Source: an uncultured Sphingomonadaceae bacterium
GTDB taxonomy: Bacteria > Pseudomonadota > Alphaproteobacteria > Sphingomonadales > Sphingomonadaceae
Length of the DNA: 64,000 bases
Assembly: GCA_947497455.1 (NCBI GenBank)
Contig: CANMGU010000002.1
Span: forward strand, 838,506 to 902,505
Direction: 5' to 3'
Under the pieces are notes generated by a model. It was not told the origin of the DNA. It worked only from the letters and a program-made list of their open reading frames with translations, and ran no database searches. A program made the translations under genes and the position numbers. This document shows, piece after piece, positions 17,046 to 26,110 of the stretch; within the stretch, counting starts at the first letter, position 1, and each line of letters starts with the position of its first letter.

Positions 17046-19409
17046 ATGGGTTTTTGGCTAGCGAAAGAGCGCACAGCGCAACAGACCAATTTTATCCAGC
17101 GCTTTGATCCGCGTTTCTGGACCGTCAATTTTCCGCGCCCGATGATGGCATCGGTTGTGACGACCGCAGCGGATGCGCTGCGGGTCGATGCGACCTTTTA
17201 TAATTCCGACGATCTCGCAGGGCTGATCTGGGAAAGCGAGGATTTACTTGACCACCCGTTGCTGGCTTACGAGACAAGCCGCGACTATTCCCGGCTCAGC
17301 CTGCGCTTTCACTGGCGCTCGTCTGGGATAATGCCACTGGATCAGGTCAACGGACCGACGCTGACCATTGAGGGTCGCGATGCATTGGGTCACGCAAAGG
17401 CCTGGTATGTGCGCCTCTGGAACTACGCCAGCGGTACGCCGACTGACGCTGATATCAGTCTAGAATTTTCTAGTCTTGATGGCGGTTTCGTGCTTCCCGG
17501 GGAGGCCGATCCGGTACGGCCCAAGGATATTGATCGCTTGTTTATCTCGATCATTCCGCCAGATTATGATGGTGCGGGCAGCTGTTATCCAACGCCGCAA
17601 ATTGGCTGGGTAGAGATGAGCGCCATCAAGGCTGATGGTGGCGGTGCGGTGCTCGAAATTGGTGACATCATGGTGCCGGAAAATAGCCTGTCGATGGCGA
17701 CCGGCTATGATGATAGTTTTAACCAGACACCCGAACGCCTGCTGCGGTCAATCCGAGCGCTCGGCTATCGCGGATCGATCAATCACTACGTCGGAATGAG
17801 CCACTATTTCAGGCTCGAGTCAAATGGCGAAGATCTTTACGTCAGCCAGTCCGAGCCGCAGGCGGATGAAGAATTTTCGACAATTAATCAGCCCTGTGCG
17901 GTCTGGCATCGCGATTTTGTCACCCGTGCGGGGGCTATGGATTTCACTGTTATTTTCTCGCTTTCTTACGAACTATTCGACGCGCATTGCTGGGCGAGCT
18001 GGAAGCAACGCGCCGAAAATGGCGATCCCGCGCTGACCGGCTGGGTACCGCCATCGACTTTGTTATCGCCAGCAGAGCCAGCTGCCATGGGTTATTTGCA
18101 AGCGGTGGCGCGAGCATTTGTGAGCATTGCGAGGGACGCCGGGGCGGCGATAAAATTTCAGATTGGTGAGCCATGGTGGTGGGTGACGCCGGATGACGGT
18201 CGGATTTGCCTTTATGATTCAGCGGCACAAGCGGAATTTGGCGAAGCACTAGTGAGTATCCCGGACATTCGCGGTCCGAAAACGGCAGCTCAGAATGCGA
18301 TGCTAGACCAGGCCGGAGCCATTCTAGCGCAGTCTACGGAAGACCTTATAGCAGCGGTGCGTGAAGAAGCGCATGGCGCACCGGTTGAAGCACTATTGCT
18401 CGCCTATCTGCCAACCATTTTGGACGATGCCGCGCCGGAGGCAAGGCGCGCCAACCTGCCTTTCGGCTGGGCCAGCCCGGCTTTCGATATCCTGCAGCTT
18501 GAGGATTATGACTGGGTGATTGCGGGCGATCAGTCCGCGACCCGGCGTGGCATTGATCTGGCCACTGAGCGGCTCGGCTATCCGATGGAGCAGCAGCATT
18601 ATTTTGCCGGTTTTGTGCTGACCGCCGACGCCAGTTTTGTCTGGACAAACATGGTTGATGCAGTCGCTTCCGCAAAGATGCGGGGTACACCGGAAATCTT
18701 TGTCTGGGCGCTGCCGCAAGTGGCGCGTGATGGATTTACCTATTTTCAGGAACAGGAGGATGATGTGAATGCCTTTGATGACGTGCAATTTCCGTTTTCG
18801 ATCGGACGCGGCGCAACAGTTTCTCCGCGCTTTTCGACCGATATTGTAACGACCCTCTCCGGCCATGAAAAGCGCAATAGCGACTGGGCTGATGCGCGGC
18901 TGGAATTTGATGCCGGGCCGGGTATACGCTCCGAAGAAGAATTGCGCAGTTTGATAGCATTTTTCCGTGCGCGGCGTGGCGCCGCGAAAGCGTTTCGTTT
19001 TAGCGACCCCTATGATCATAGCAGCAATGCCATGATCGATCCGCCGACAATGATGGATCAGAATATCGGCATTGGTGATGGCGAACAGACTCGGTTTCAA
19101 CTGACCAAAAGCTATGGCTTGGACGCCGCCGCCGAGGACTGCGAGGCACAGCAGCGTCTGATCACCCGACCGCAGCCGGCATCTCTGCTCGTTGCTGTCA
19201 ATGGCGTCATTACCAGCAATTGGTCGCTTGGTATGTTGGGCGAAGTGGTTTTCGACAGCCCGCCAGCGTCAAATAGCGAGGTCACCGCCGGTTTCCTGTT
19301 CGACGTGCCTGTACGCTTTGCCGAGGATCGGCTGGAGGTTAGCGCCAGCACATTCATGGCTGGCGAGATTCCGGATATCCGTCTGATCGAAGTGCGGGAA
19401 GGATCGTGA
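17046..19409 (+). CDS. GTA distal tail protein gp12 (DUF2460) with large N-terminal tail-sheath-like region
   Basis: 787 aa, about 3.5 times the ~210-residue gp12 of Rhodobacter GTA. The C-terminal ~200 residues are DUF2460 (FPFSIGRGATVSPRF, LIAFFRARRGAAKAFRFSDP, FDSPPASNSEVTAGFLFDVPVRF). Residues 1-~215 form a beta-rich domain (FIQRFDPRFWTVNFPRP). Residues ~220-580 look like a glycosidase-type barrel (LLRSIRALGYRGSINHYVG, AIKFQIGEPWWWV, RGTPEIFVWALPQ). This arrangement resembles non-contractile tail sheath proteins with a TIM-barrel. Three bases follow gp11 before the ATG; the gp13 start overlaps its end. Confidence 0.82.
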   Translation: MGFWLAKERTAQQTNFIQRFDPRFWTVNFPRPMMASVVTTAADALRVDATFYNSDDLAGLIWESEDLLDHPLLAYETSRDYSRLSLRFHWRSSGIMPLDQVNGPTLTIEGRDALGHAKAWYVRLWNYASGTPTDADISLEFSSLDGGFVLPGEADPVRPKDIDRLFISIIPPDYDGAGSCYPTPQIGWVEMSAIKADGGGAVLEIGDIMVPENSLSMATGYDDSFNQTPERLLRSIRALGYRGSINHYVGMSHYFRLESNGEDLYVSQSEPQADEEFSTINQPCAVWHRDFVTRAGAMDFTVIFSLSYELFDAHCWASWKQRAENGDPALTGWVPPSTLLSPAEPAAMGYLQAVARAFVSIARDAGAAIKFQIGEPWWWVTPDDGRICLYDSAAQAEFGEALVSIPDIRGPKTAAQNAMLDQAGAILAQSTEDLIAAVREEAHGAPVEALLLAYLPTILDDAAPEARRANLPFGWASPAFDILQLEDYDWVIAGDQSATRRGIDLATERLGYPMEQQHYFAGFVLTADASFVWTNMVDAVASAKMRGTPEIFVWALPQVARDGFTYFQEQEDDVNAFDDVQFPFSIGRGATVSPRFSTDIVTTLSGHEKRNSDWADARLEFDAGPGIRSEEELRSLIAFFRARRGAAKAFRFSDPYDHSSNAMIDPPTMMDQNIGIGDGEQTRFQLTKSYGLDAAAEDCEAQQRLITRPQPASLLVAVNGVITSNWSLGMLGEVVFDSPPASNSEVTAGFLFDVPVRFAEDRLEVSASTFMAGEIPDIRLIEVREGS

Positions 19410-20224
19410 ATCTGGCATGGCTGGATCAGCCGCTGACAACCAGCTGCTATGCGTGGCGGCTCGAGCGGGCAGATGGTGTCACCATCGGTTTTGTGTCGCA
19501 TGACCGCGATCTGGTGATCGACCATATGCGATACTGCGCAGCACCCGGAATGGTGCCCTCGACTATCGCGCTGTCCGACAGTTTGCAGATAGACAGTGTC
19601 GATATCGAAGGCGTGATGACTAGCTCGGCGATTGCCGAAGAGGACTTGATTGCGGGCCGCTGGAACGGTGCGCAGCTGCAGATATATCTGGTCAACTGGG
19701 AAAGTCCGGAGGACGAGCCGCTCCATCTTATCAGTGGCGAATTTGGTGAGATTACGAGATCCGGCGATGCTTTTCGAGTGGAGGTGCTTGGTGGGACTTC
19801 TTGTCTCGATGAAGCGATTGCGCCGCTGACATCACCAACTTGCCGCGCCCGATTGGGTGACCGCGCCTGCAAGATAAGCCTTGCTGCGCATAAAGCTGAG
19901 ATGACGCTTACCCAGATAGCAATGCCGCAGCTCGAATTTGCTGATCTTCAAGGGCTGGCGGCAGACTATATCTTTGGCGAGCTGCTTTGGTTGAGCGGCG
20001 AAAATTGCGGGCTGCGATTCGCCATTATCAGCGGTGACGGTGATGCGATCCGGTTGACTGATCAGCCAACACGACCCGTGTCCATTGGTGATAAAGCACT
20101 GCTTACAGCCGGCTGCGACAAGAATTTTGCCACCTGCCGGGACCGCTTTCAAAACAGCATCAATTTTCGCGGGGAGCCTTATTTGCCCGGCAATGATCTG
20201 CTCACGCGCTACCCGGGAGCATAA
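19406..20224 (+). CDS. GTA hub protein gp13 (DUF2163)
   Basis: 272 aa. DUF2163 N-terminal part (TTSCYAWRLERADGVTIGFVSHDRDL) and phage_BR0599-type C-terminus. Four cysteines in SPTCRARLGDRACKI and TAGCDKNFATCRDRF are spaced as expected for the cluster-binding site reported for the GTA hub; metal binding here is inferred. It forms the baseplate hub below the distal tail protein. GTG/ATG overlap with gp12 (start 19406 vs stop 19409). Confidence 0.88.
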   Translation: MNLAWLDQPLTTSCYAWRLERADGVTIGFVSHDRDLVIDHMRYCAAPGMVPSTIALSDSLQIDSVDIEGVMTSSAIAEEDLIAGRWNGAQLQIYLVNWESPEDEPLHLISGEFGEITRSGDAFRVEVLGGTSCLDEAIAPLTSPTCRARLGDRACKISLAAHKAEMTLTQIAMPQLEFADLQGLAADYIFGELLWLSGENCGLRFAIISGDGDAIRLTDQPTRPVSIGDKALLTAGCDKNFATCRDRFQNSINFRGEPYLPGNDLLTRYPGA

Positions 20225-20225
20225 G

Positions 20226-20657
20226 ATGACATCTGATGAACTGGTAACAGACCGTTCGGGGATGATCGCCAAGATGGCGATGGAATTATGTGGCACCAAA
20301 TACCGTCTTCACGGACGGAATGCTGAACATGGCCTTGACTGTGTTGGGCTGGCTGCCCGGTGCCTAAGTTCCGCGGATCTGGTTTGCGATGTGCCCAACG
20401 GATATTCCATGCGTGGCGGGTCTGCCCAGCAAATCTCCGAGGTGATGACTCTCGCCGGCTTTTTCGTTCTGCCGTCTGGCGCACGGCTGCGCGAGGGCGA
20501 TATTGCATTGGTCCGACCGGGTCCGGTTCAATGGCATCTGATGATCAGAACCGACTGCGGTTTCGTCCATGCTCATGCCGGCCTCGGCAAAGTGGTGCTT
20601 ACCCCTGGTGAGGCGCAATGGCCGATTGAAATGGTCTTTAGAATTGGAGAAAACTAG
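20226..20657 (+). CDS. GTA NlpC/P60 cell-wall peptidase (gp14)
   Basis: 143 aa. NlpC/P60 cysteine peptidase: catalytic Cys in HGLDCVGLAAR, His in FVHAHAGLGKV. It is expected to open peptidoglycan during DNA injection. I chose ATG 20226, just after the gp13 stop; the frame extends upstream inside gp13 and is not used. All catalytic residues appear intact, supporting a working particle. Confidence 0.9.
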   Translation: MTSDELVTDRSGMIAKMAMELCGTKYRLHGRNAEHGLDCVGLAARCLSSADLVCDVPNGYSMRGGSAQQISEVMTLAGFFVLPSGARLREGDIALVRPGPVQWHLMIRTDCGFVHAHAGLGKVVLTPGEAQWPIEMVFRIGEN

Positions 20658-22856
20658 ATGGCAACCTTGGTTTTGACAGCCGTCGGCACCGCCGTGGGTG
20701 GCCCAATAGGCGGAGCACTGGGAGCAGTTTTAGGGCAGCAGGTCGACCAGAATATCCTGTTCAAGTCCAGCGGTCGGGAAGGCCACCGGCTACAGGAACT
20801 GGCTGTGCAAACCTCCAGCTATGGTACGCAAATCCCGCGTATCTATGGCAAGATGCGGGTGGCCGGGACGGTGATCTGGGCCACCGATCTGAAGGAAATC
20901 CGTGAATCAAGTGGCGGCGGCAAGGGGCGGCCGAGCAGCGCCACTTACAGCTACTCCGTCAGTCTCGCGGTTGCGCTCTCGAACCGAAATATAAGCGATA
21001 TCGGCCGTATTTGGGCCGATGGAAAAGTTTTCCGCGGCAGCGCTGGTGATTTCAAAACCGAAACCGGATTTCGCTTTTTAAAGGGGCATGAGGATCAGGC
21101 CGTCGATGGATTAATGGCCAGCGCTGAAGCCATTGACGGAACGCCAGCCCATCGCGGGATCGCACTGGCGGTCTTTGAGGATATGGATCTGACCGACTAT
21201 GGCAATCGGATTCCTTCCCTCACCTTCGAGGTTATTGCCGACGATGGCTCTGTCAGTCTGGGCAAGATTATCAACGATATTTCAGACGATAAGATCAAGG
21301 CATCTATCGACGAGCATCTTCATGGCTTCGCGGCCGCCGGTGAAGATCGGCGAGAAGCAGTGACCACGATTAGCGATAGTTTTTCGTTGTCCTTTTCTTC
21401 CGTTTCAGGTGCGCTAAACGCAAAATACCGGCACCCTGAAATTGACACGGAGATAGTTTCGCTGCGCGGTTTGATCGTGTCGAACCACAATGGCCGCCCG
21501 GTCGACCGACCGGAAACAAATACGGTTTCCGAATTAAAGATCCCACGGCAACATACTCTGCGCTATTATGAGCCTGAGCGCGATTATCAATCAGGCCTGC
21601 AAAATGCGTTTCGCCCGGGGACTAGCCGAGTGATCCTCAATCAGGATTTTCCTGCCGCGCTCTCTTCAACGCATGCCAAAACTATTGCTCAAGCGAGATT
21701 ATGGTCGCTCTATCAGGAGCGTATTAGCATGCAGCTGCATGTTTTATGCACGGCGTCTTCCCTGAAGCCCGGCACGTTTGTCAGCTGGAATGACCGCTGC
21801 GATATTTGGCTGGTGCGAAGTTGGGAACTGAACAGAGGCAACATCAGTCTTGGGTTGTCAAAGGCAGGAGATGTTTTGCCAAACGTGGATGGATCAGCAG
21901 ACAATGGTCGTCCGGTGAAGGAGCTTGACGCGTTGGCCGGCATGACAAGATTGGCGTTGGTTGATCTGCCATTTGCTTCCGATGCACCGATGCAGGTTAG
22001 CGATGTTCCCAGACTATATGCCGCTGCTGCAGGTGGCTTGGGCTGGCGAAAAGCAGAGCTTTTTGCAGGGGATGCAGGGGATGTCACCTATGACTCCATC
22101 GGTCAGGTAACAGCGCCAGCTAGAATAGGTACCGCTTTGGAGCCGCTGAACAGCAGTGGTCAGCATATCATTGACCGTCAGAACGAATTATTGATCCAGA
22201 TGCACAATGGCAATATGCATTTAGACCACGCGGATCAGGGGCGACTTTTAATTGGGCAAAATATCGCGTCCATTGGCCAAGAGATTATCCAATTTGGTTC
22301 TGCTGAACCGATTGGCGATGACCGTTATATCTTGTCTCACCTTTATCGAGGACTGGGCGGCACCGAGAGGGAAATCGATCGGCATGGTGCAAATGAAGAC
22401 TTCGTCTTGTTAAATGGCGCTGATCTGGCGGAAATTGATCCGCGATATTTTACCTCTTTTCTGCCCGTAACCATATCTGCTCTTGGCAGAGGCGACGATT
22501 TTCCCGTGCCGATGGTAATCCAGGAGCCGGGCCGTGCGCTGAAACCTTGGTCACCTGTGCATCCCAGATATGATCTTGGTCAGAATGGTGATCTCCATAT
22601 CTCGTGGGTAAGGCGATCCCGTGCAGGCTTGTTATGGCCGGATAATATCGAAACACCTCTGGCTGAGGAAGCCGAGAAATATCGAGTCAGTATCAACGGT
22701 CAGCCCATTGCGGAGCCGACAAATCCAGAGGTGGTTCTTTCCCCAACAGAGGTTCAATCCTTCCGAGATTTGGATGTGTCATCTCTGGCGCTGGAAGTCC
22801 GGCAGATCGGCCAACATAATATCTCGGACCCATTGTTGTTCGTTATCGCGATCTAG
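20658..22856 (+). CDS. GTA baseplate megatron gp15, TIM-less form
   Basis: 732 aa, against ~1300 in Rhodobacter GTA. The N-terminus is a glycine-rich hydrophobic segment (TAVGTAVGGPIGGALGAVLGQQ) followed by VQTSSYGTQIPRIYGKMRVAGTVIWATDL, then the phage-tail_3 domain (YRHPEIDTEIVSLRG, YYEPERDYQSG) and C-terminal fibronectin-like beta modules (LYRGLGGTERE). The GTA_TIM glycosidase domain of the long form is absent. Starts immediately after the gp14 stop. Confidence 0.88.
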   Translation: MATLVLTAVGTAVGGPIGGALGAVLGQQVDQNILFKSSGREGHRLQELAVQTSSYGTQIPRIYGKMRVAGTVIWATDLKEIRESSGGGKGRPSSATYSYSVSLAVALSNRNISDIGRIWADGKVFRGSAGDFKTETGFRFLKGHEDQAVDGLMASAEAIDGTPAHRGIALAVFEDMDLTDYGNRIPSLTFEVIADDGSVSLGKIINDISDDKIKASIDEHLHGFAAAGEDRREAVTTISDSFSLSFSSVSGALNAKYRHPEIDTEIVSLRGLIVSNHNGRPVDRPETNTVSELKIPRQHTLRYYEPERDYQSGLQNAFRPGTSRVILNQDFPAALSSTHAKTIAQARLWSLYQERISMQLHVLCTASSLKPGTFVSWNDRCDIWLVRSWELNRGNISLGLSKAGDVLPNVDGSADNGRPVKELDALAGMTRLALVDLPFASDAPMQVSDVPRLYAAAAGGLGWRKAELFAGDAGDVTYDSIGQVTAPARIGTALEPLNSSGQHIIDRQNELLIQMHNGNMHLDHADQGRLLIGQNIASIGQEIIQFGSAEPIGDDRYILSHLYRGLGGTEREIDRHGANEDFVLLNGADLAEIDPRYFTSFLPVTISALGRGDDFPVPMVIQEPGRALKPWSPVHPRYDLGQNGDLHISWVRRSRAGLLWPDNIETPLAEEAEKYRVSINGQPIAEPTNPEVVLSPTEVQSFRDLDVSSLALEVRQIGQHNISDPLLFVIAI

Positions 22857-22910
22857 CACTTCTGAGCGGAGGCTTGTTCGTCGCTTCTTCTATCACGCAA
22901 AGGAATAAAA

Positions 22911-23363
22911 ATGTCTGCACTTGAAACTCCGCGCTTTCAACTGCCCTTACTCGCAGTTGGTCAGGCGCATAAAGAGCTATATCATAATGATGCTCTGATA
23001 TTACTTGATTTTTTGTCCCACCCTGTTGTTCACGCCATCGCTAACGATCCGCAATCATTGGTTCCTGAGCTGGGTGATTGTTGGTTGATCGGACTTGATG
23101 CGGTCGCAGAATGGGAGGGGAGGTCCAATCAGATCGCGGGTTGGTCTTCAGCTGGCTGGCACTTCATTAACCCACAGGAATCAATGCGAATTATTGTGGC
23201 AAGCGATCAAGTTGCGGCAACGTACAGTGCGGGATTTTGGACTTCCGCAGCGCCCATAGAGGAGCCTGCTGGTGGCATGACCATCGACTCACAGGCGCGA
23301 GCTGCGATTGATTCGATTCTGGAAACGCTAAGAACAATGAAAATTTTACCTCAAATCAACTAG
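22911..23363 (+). CDS. DUF2793 protein, last gene of the GTA cluster
   Basis: 150 aa. DUF2793 motif TPRFQLPLLAVGQAHKELYHNDALILLDFL in the first 35 residues, then a small beta domain (WSSAGWHFINPQESMRIIV) and a helical end. DUF2793 proteins commonly follow gp15 in sphingomonad GTAs and resemble tail fibre or spike parts; the receptor role is a guess. AAAGGAATAAA precedes the ATG. The 180 bases after it contain no clear terminator. Confidence 0.8.
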   Translation: MSALETPRFQLPLLAVGQAHKELYHNDALILLDFLSHPVVHAIANDPQSLVPELGDCWLIGLDAVAEWEGRSNQIAGWSSAGWHFINPQESMRIIVASDQVAATYSAGFWTSAAPIEEPAGGMTIDSQARAAIDSILETLRTMKILPQIN

Positions 23364-23545
23364 ATTTGTTCTTATTTTGTCAGCAATTCGACCTACTTGC
23401 AGCACCTTAGATGCGATTTTTTAGGCTAAATCACGAAAATGGCGACATTTTCGCAACAGTTACGCAATTTGTCGGCTTGCACTGCCACAGGGGACGGGTT
23501 ACAAAGCGCCGTGAATTCAGAACCTAAATGAGAAGGGGAATATAA

Positions 23546-24652
23546 ATGCGGAAGCTTGCCATAGGATTGGCGCTTGCCTCCACGGCGCTCGCTTCACCTG
23601 CCCTGGCCCGTGATGGCCAATGGTATGTGGGCGTAGAAGGCGGCGCGGTGCTGGTTGAAGATGTTACATCTGATGTCGGCGCTTTTGATAATGCATCAGA
23701 AGTCGACCACGACGCGGGTTACGACTTTGACGGTATCGTCGGTTATGATTTCGGCGGTTTCCGTCTGGAAACAGAAGTGGCCTATAAATCAGCTGCTGCT
23801 GATCGGCTCCAAATTGGCGCACCAGGTATCCCAAATACTGCTGCTGGCACTGGAACATTTGCCGGCGTGACAGACATTAACGGCGAAGTGAATGCTCTGA
23901 GCTTTATGCTCAATGGTATGCTCGACTTTGGCGATGATGACGGCGTTCAAGGCTTTGTTGGCGGCGGTGTTGGTGTAGCTCGTACCGAAGTTACCAATAT
24001 TTTCGCTGGTCCTTATCTTGATGATTCGGACACAGGCTTCGCTTGGCAGGCAATTGCGGGTATCCGCGCGCCATTGAGTGACAACTGGGACGTTGGTGTC
24101 AAATATCGTTTCTTCAATGCCGACAAGATTGATCTTGTTGACCAAGTAGGCAACGATGTCAGCACCCGTTTGCGGACACATTCTATCCTCGGTAGTTTGA
24201 TCTACAACTTTGGTGGCGAACCAGAGGCACCTCCACCACCGCCTCCACCACCACCACCACCACCGCCTCCACCACCACCGCCGCCTCCACCGGCTGCTGT
24301 GTGTGCACCTGGACCGTACATCGTGTTCTTTGACTGGGATCAGTCAGACATCACACCAGAAGCTGCTACAGTTCTGGACAATGCGGTTACAGCATATGGT
24401 GATTGTGGTTCGGCTCAGGTTATGTTGGCGGGTCACGCTGATAAATCTGGTTCAGCCAGTTATAACGTTGGTCTGTCCCAACGTCGTAACGCTTCGGTTC
24501 GGGCTTATCTCGAATCACGCGGCATCGGCGGCGGAGCAATTTCCAGCGAAGCCTTCGGTGAATCGCGTCCTCGCGTTGAAACCGCAGACGGCGTTCGTGA
24601 GCCACAAAACCGGCGTGTTGAAGTTATGTATGGTCCTGGTTCAGGTAACTAA
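23546..24652 (+). CDS. OmpA-family outer membrane protein with proline linker
   Basis: 368 aa. Signal peptide (ALASPALA) at residues 1-~21, an N-terminal eight-strand-type barrel (~22-225: DGQWYVGVEGGAVLVED, GYDFGGFRLETEVAYKS), a tract of 21 consecutive prolines, and a C-terminal OmpA/peptidoglycan-binding domain (IVFFDWDQSDITPEA, GHADKSGSASYNVGLSQRRN with the Asp and Arg that hold diaminopimelate). It anchors the outer membrane to peptidoglycan. GAAGGGGAAT precedes the ATG and a strong terminator follows. Confidence 0.92.
   Translation: MRKLAIGLALASTALASPALARDGQWYVGVEGGAVLVEDVTSDVGAFDNASEVDHDAGYDFDGIVGYDFGGFRLETEVAYKSAAADRLQIGAPGIPNTAAGTGTFAGVTDINGEVNALSFMLNGMLDFGDDDGVQGFVGGGVGVARTEVTNIFAGPYLDDSDTGFAWQAIAGIRAPLSDNWDVGVKYRFFNADKIDLVDQVGNDVSTRLRTHSILGSLIYNFGGEPEAPPPPPPPPPPPPPPPPPPPPPAAVCAPGPYIVFFDWDQSDITPEAATVLDNAVTAYGDCGSAQVMLAGHADKSGSASYNVGLSQRRNASVRAYLESRGIGGGAISSEAFGESRPRVETADGVREPQNRRVEVMYGPGSGN
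24230..24292 (+). repeat. CCN proline-codon microsatellite
   Basis: Twenty-one consecutive Pro codons made mostly of CCA with CCG/CCT interruptions, forming (CCACCG)-like short repeats. Such tracts change length by slippage and would alter the periplasmic linker of the OmpA-like protein without frameshift. Confidence 0.8.
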
Positions 24653-24679
24653 TAACTTCCCATATCGATTTAATGAAAA

Positions 24680-24708
24680 GGGCTGGTCTTCGGACCGGCC
24701 CTTTTTTT
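24680..24708 (+). terminator. Rho-independent terminator of the OmpA-like gene
   Basis: GGGCTGGTC and GACCGGCCC form a 9-bp stem closed by a UUCG tetraloop, followed by TTTTTTT. A textbook intrinsic terminator 28 bases after the stop codon. Confidence 0.93.
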
Positions 24709-25079
24709 GTTTGTTCATCGTGAATGGTGGGAAATTCGGCTAGAGTTACCTCAGCCTTGGATTGAAATTGAGTTTGTACATTTTCAAGTATCTTCTTGAT
24801 TGTCGCTTTGCACCCAAGAGAACCGCAGCACCAAACACCGCACCCGCGCCACAACAAGCTGGTGAATGACCGGTTGATTTTTCTTCATCAATAATTTCTC
24901 CGTTTGAATGAGAATCTTCTGCCGCGCGCCTTGCGCTGCACTCTCATAACCACCTGTGCTGCGACAACGAAATTCCGATATTTCGTCTTCACAGAACACA
25001 GCGCTTGATGTTTTTTTGATGCTTTGTGTTTTTCTACACGATCGACATTTGTCGATGGACCAACACGAGGTTGTTTTGG
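24709..25079. other. Gene-free gap between ompA-like and purQ
   Basis: No convincing gene. On the minus strand a frame without a usable start reads a hydrophobic, glycine-alanine-rich segment (CCGAGAVFGAAVLLGAKRQ), possibly a decayed small membrane protein. A perfect 7-bp inverted repeat ATCGACA/TGTCGAT sits near 25043. No RNA gene recognised. Confidence 0.45.
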
Positions 25080-25736
25080 TTAGCTCATCAGGCTTTCAAA
25101 TAACCGCAGGCCATCGGTTCCGCCATGTTTGGTGTCAATTGCGCGCTCTGGATGCGGCATCATCCCTAGAACATTACCGCTTACATTCAAAACGCCGGCA
25201 ATATCGCGTGCTGATCCGTTGATATTGGTTGTATATCGGAAAGCAATCCGATCTTCTTCCTCTAGGCTATCCAACGTTGCTTCATCTGCAAAATAATTTC
25301 CATCATGATGAGCCACCGGAATACTGATAGATTCGTCTTTCGTATAAGCAGACGTGAACGTGGAACTGGCATGGTCGACTGTAAGGGCCGCATCCTTGCA
25401 TATAAACTCGATATTCTCATTGCGCATCAGCGCACCGGGCAAGAGTCCGATCTCTGTTAATATCTGAAAACCATTGCAGACACCCAGTACTTTGACGCCC
25501 TTGTTCGCGGCTTGTACTACAGAATCAATGATGTTGGATCGCGAGGCCATCGCTCCAGAACGGAGATAATCACCATAGGAAAATCCGCCTGGGATTGCGA
25601 CAATATCCAAATTGTCCGGCAGATCACTATCACCGTGCCAAACCATATGTGGTTTCTTTCCCGTGACAGTTTCCAGTGCAACAGCCATATCACGATCGCA
25701 ATTGGACCCAGGAAAAACAAGAACAGCGGAATTCAT
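25080..25736 (-). CDS. purQ: Phosphoribosylformylglycinamidine synthase, glutaminase subunit
   Basis: 218 aa, class I glutamine amidotransferase of purine synthesis step 4, supplying ammonia to PurL. N-terminus [17 protein letters not shown], nucleophile elbow [11 protein letters not shown] (catalytic Cys), and His/Glu at [11 protein letters not shown]. Length is normal. Directly downstream of purS (two bases apart), in the order purS-purQ; purL is not in the window. Confidence 0.96.
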   Translation of the reverse strand: MNSAVLVFPGSNCDRDMAVALETVTGKKPHMVWHGDSDLPDNLDIVAIPGGFSYGDYLRSGAMASRSNIIDSVVQAANKGVKVLGVCNGFQILTEIGLLPGALMRNENIEFICKDAALTVDHASSTFTSAYTKDESISIPVAHHDGNYFADEATLDSLEEEDRIAFRYTTNINGSARDIAGVLNVSGNVLGMMPHPERAIDTKHGGTDGLRLFESLMS

Positions 25737-25738
25737 TT

Positions 25739-25993
25739 TCAGGCTTCTTCTGTTGTTTTGGCAGCTAGCTTTTCGATCTCGAAATTTTCGATCACGGTGT
25801 TGGCTAGCAACTTCTCACACATTTTTTCGATATCGGCATCTGCCATGTTATCGTCGACATCCAGCTCAATTAGCTTGCCTGCACGCACATCATTAACTCC
25901 ATTGAAATCTAGGCTTTCAAGTGCGTGGTGAATAGCTTTTCCCTGGGGGTCGAGGACACCGTTTTTCAGTGTCACATAAATTCTGATCTTCAT
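25739..25993 (-). CDS. purS: Phosphoribosylformylglycinamidine synthase subunit PurS
   Basis: 84 aa, the small subunit bridging PurQ and PurL. Family features: [30 protein letters not shown] and [12 protein letters not shown]. Coupled to purQ. Upstream on the same strand lies the Slam gene rather than purC, which is the usual partner in alphaproteobacteria. Confidence 0.95.
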   Translation of the reverse strand: MKIRIYVTLKNGVLDPQGKAIHHALESLDFNGVNDVRAGKLIELDVDDNMADADIEKMCEKLLANTVIENFEIEKLAAKTTEEA

Positions 25994-26110
25994 GGAACTC
26001 GCTCTTCAATGACCGTGATAAGGTTTTAATGCCTATAGCGCGGTCGCCGAAAGGAGCAAGAGGTGCTTGTCTGGTTAAGAGATAGAATAGCGCTGGCTCT
26101 GCGCTTTCGG

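Noticed and set aside
7430..23363. Prophage
   Set aside because: Structural order matches gp2-gp15 of gene transfer agents, and there is no integrase, repressor, replication or lysis gene and no attachment-site pair.
24784..24999. Minus-strand ORF in the ompA-purQ gap
   Set aside because: Poor ribosome site, no protein-like composition, no overlap with any recognisable family.
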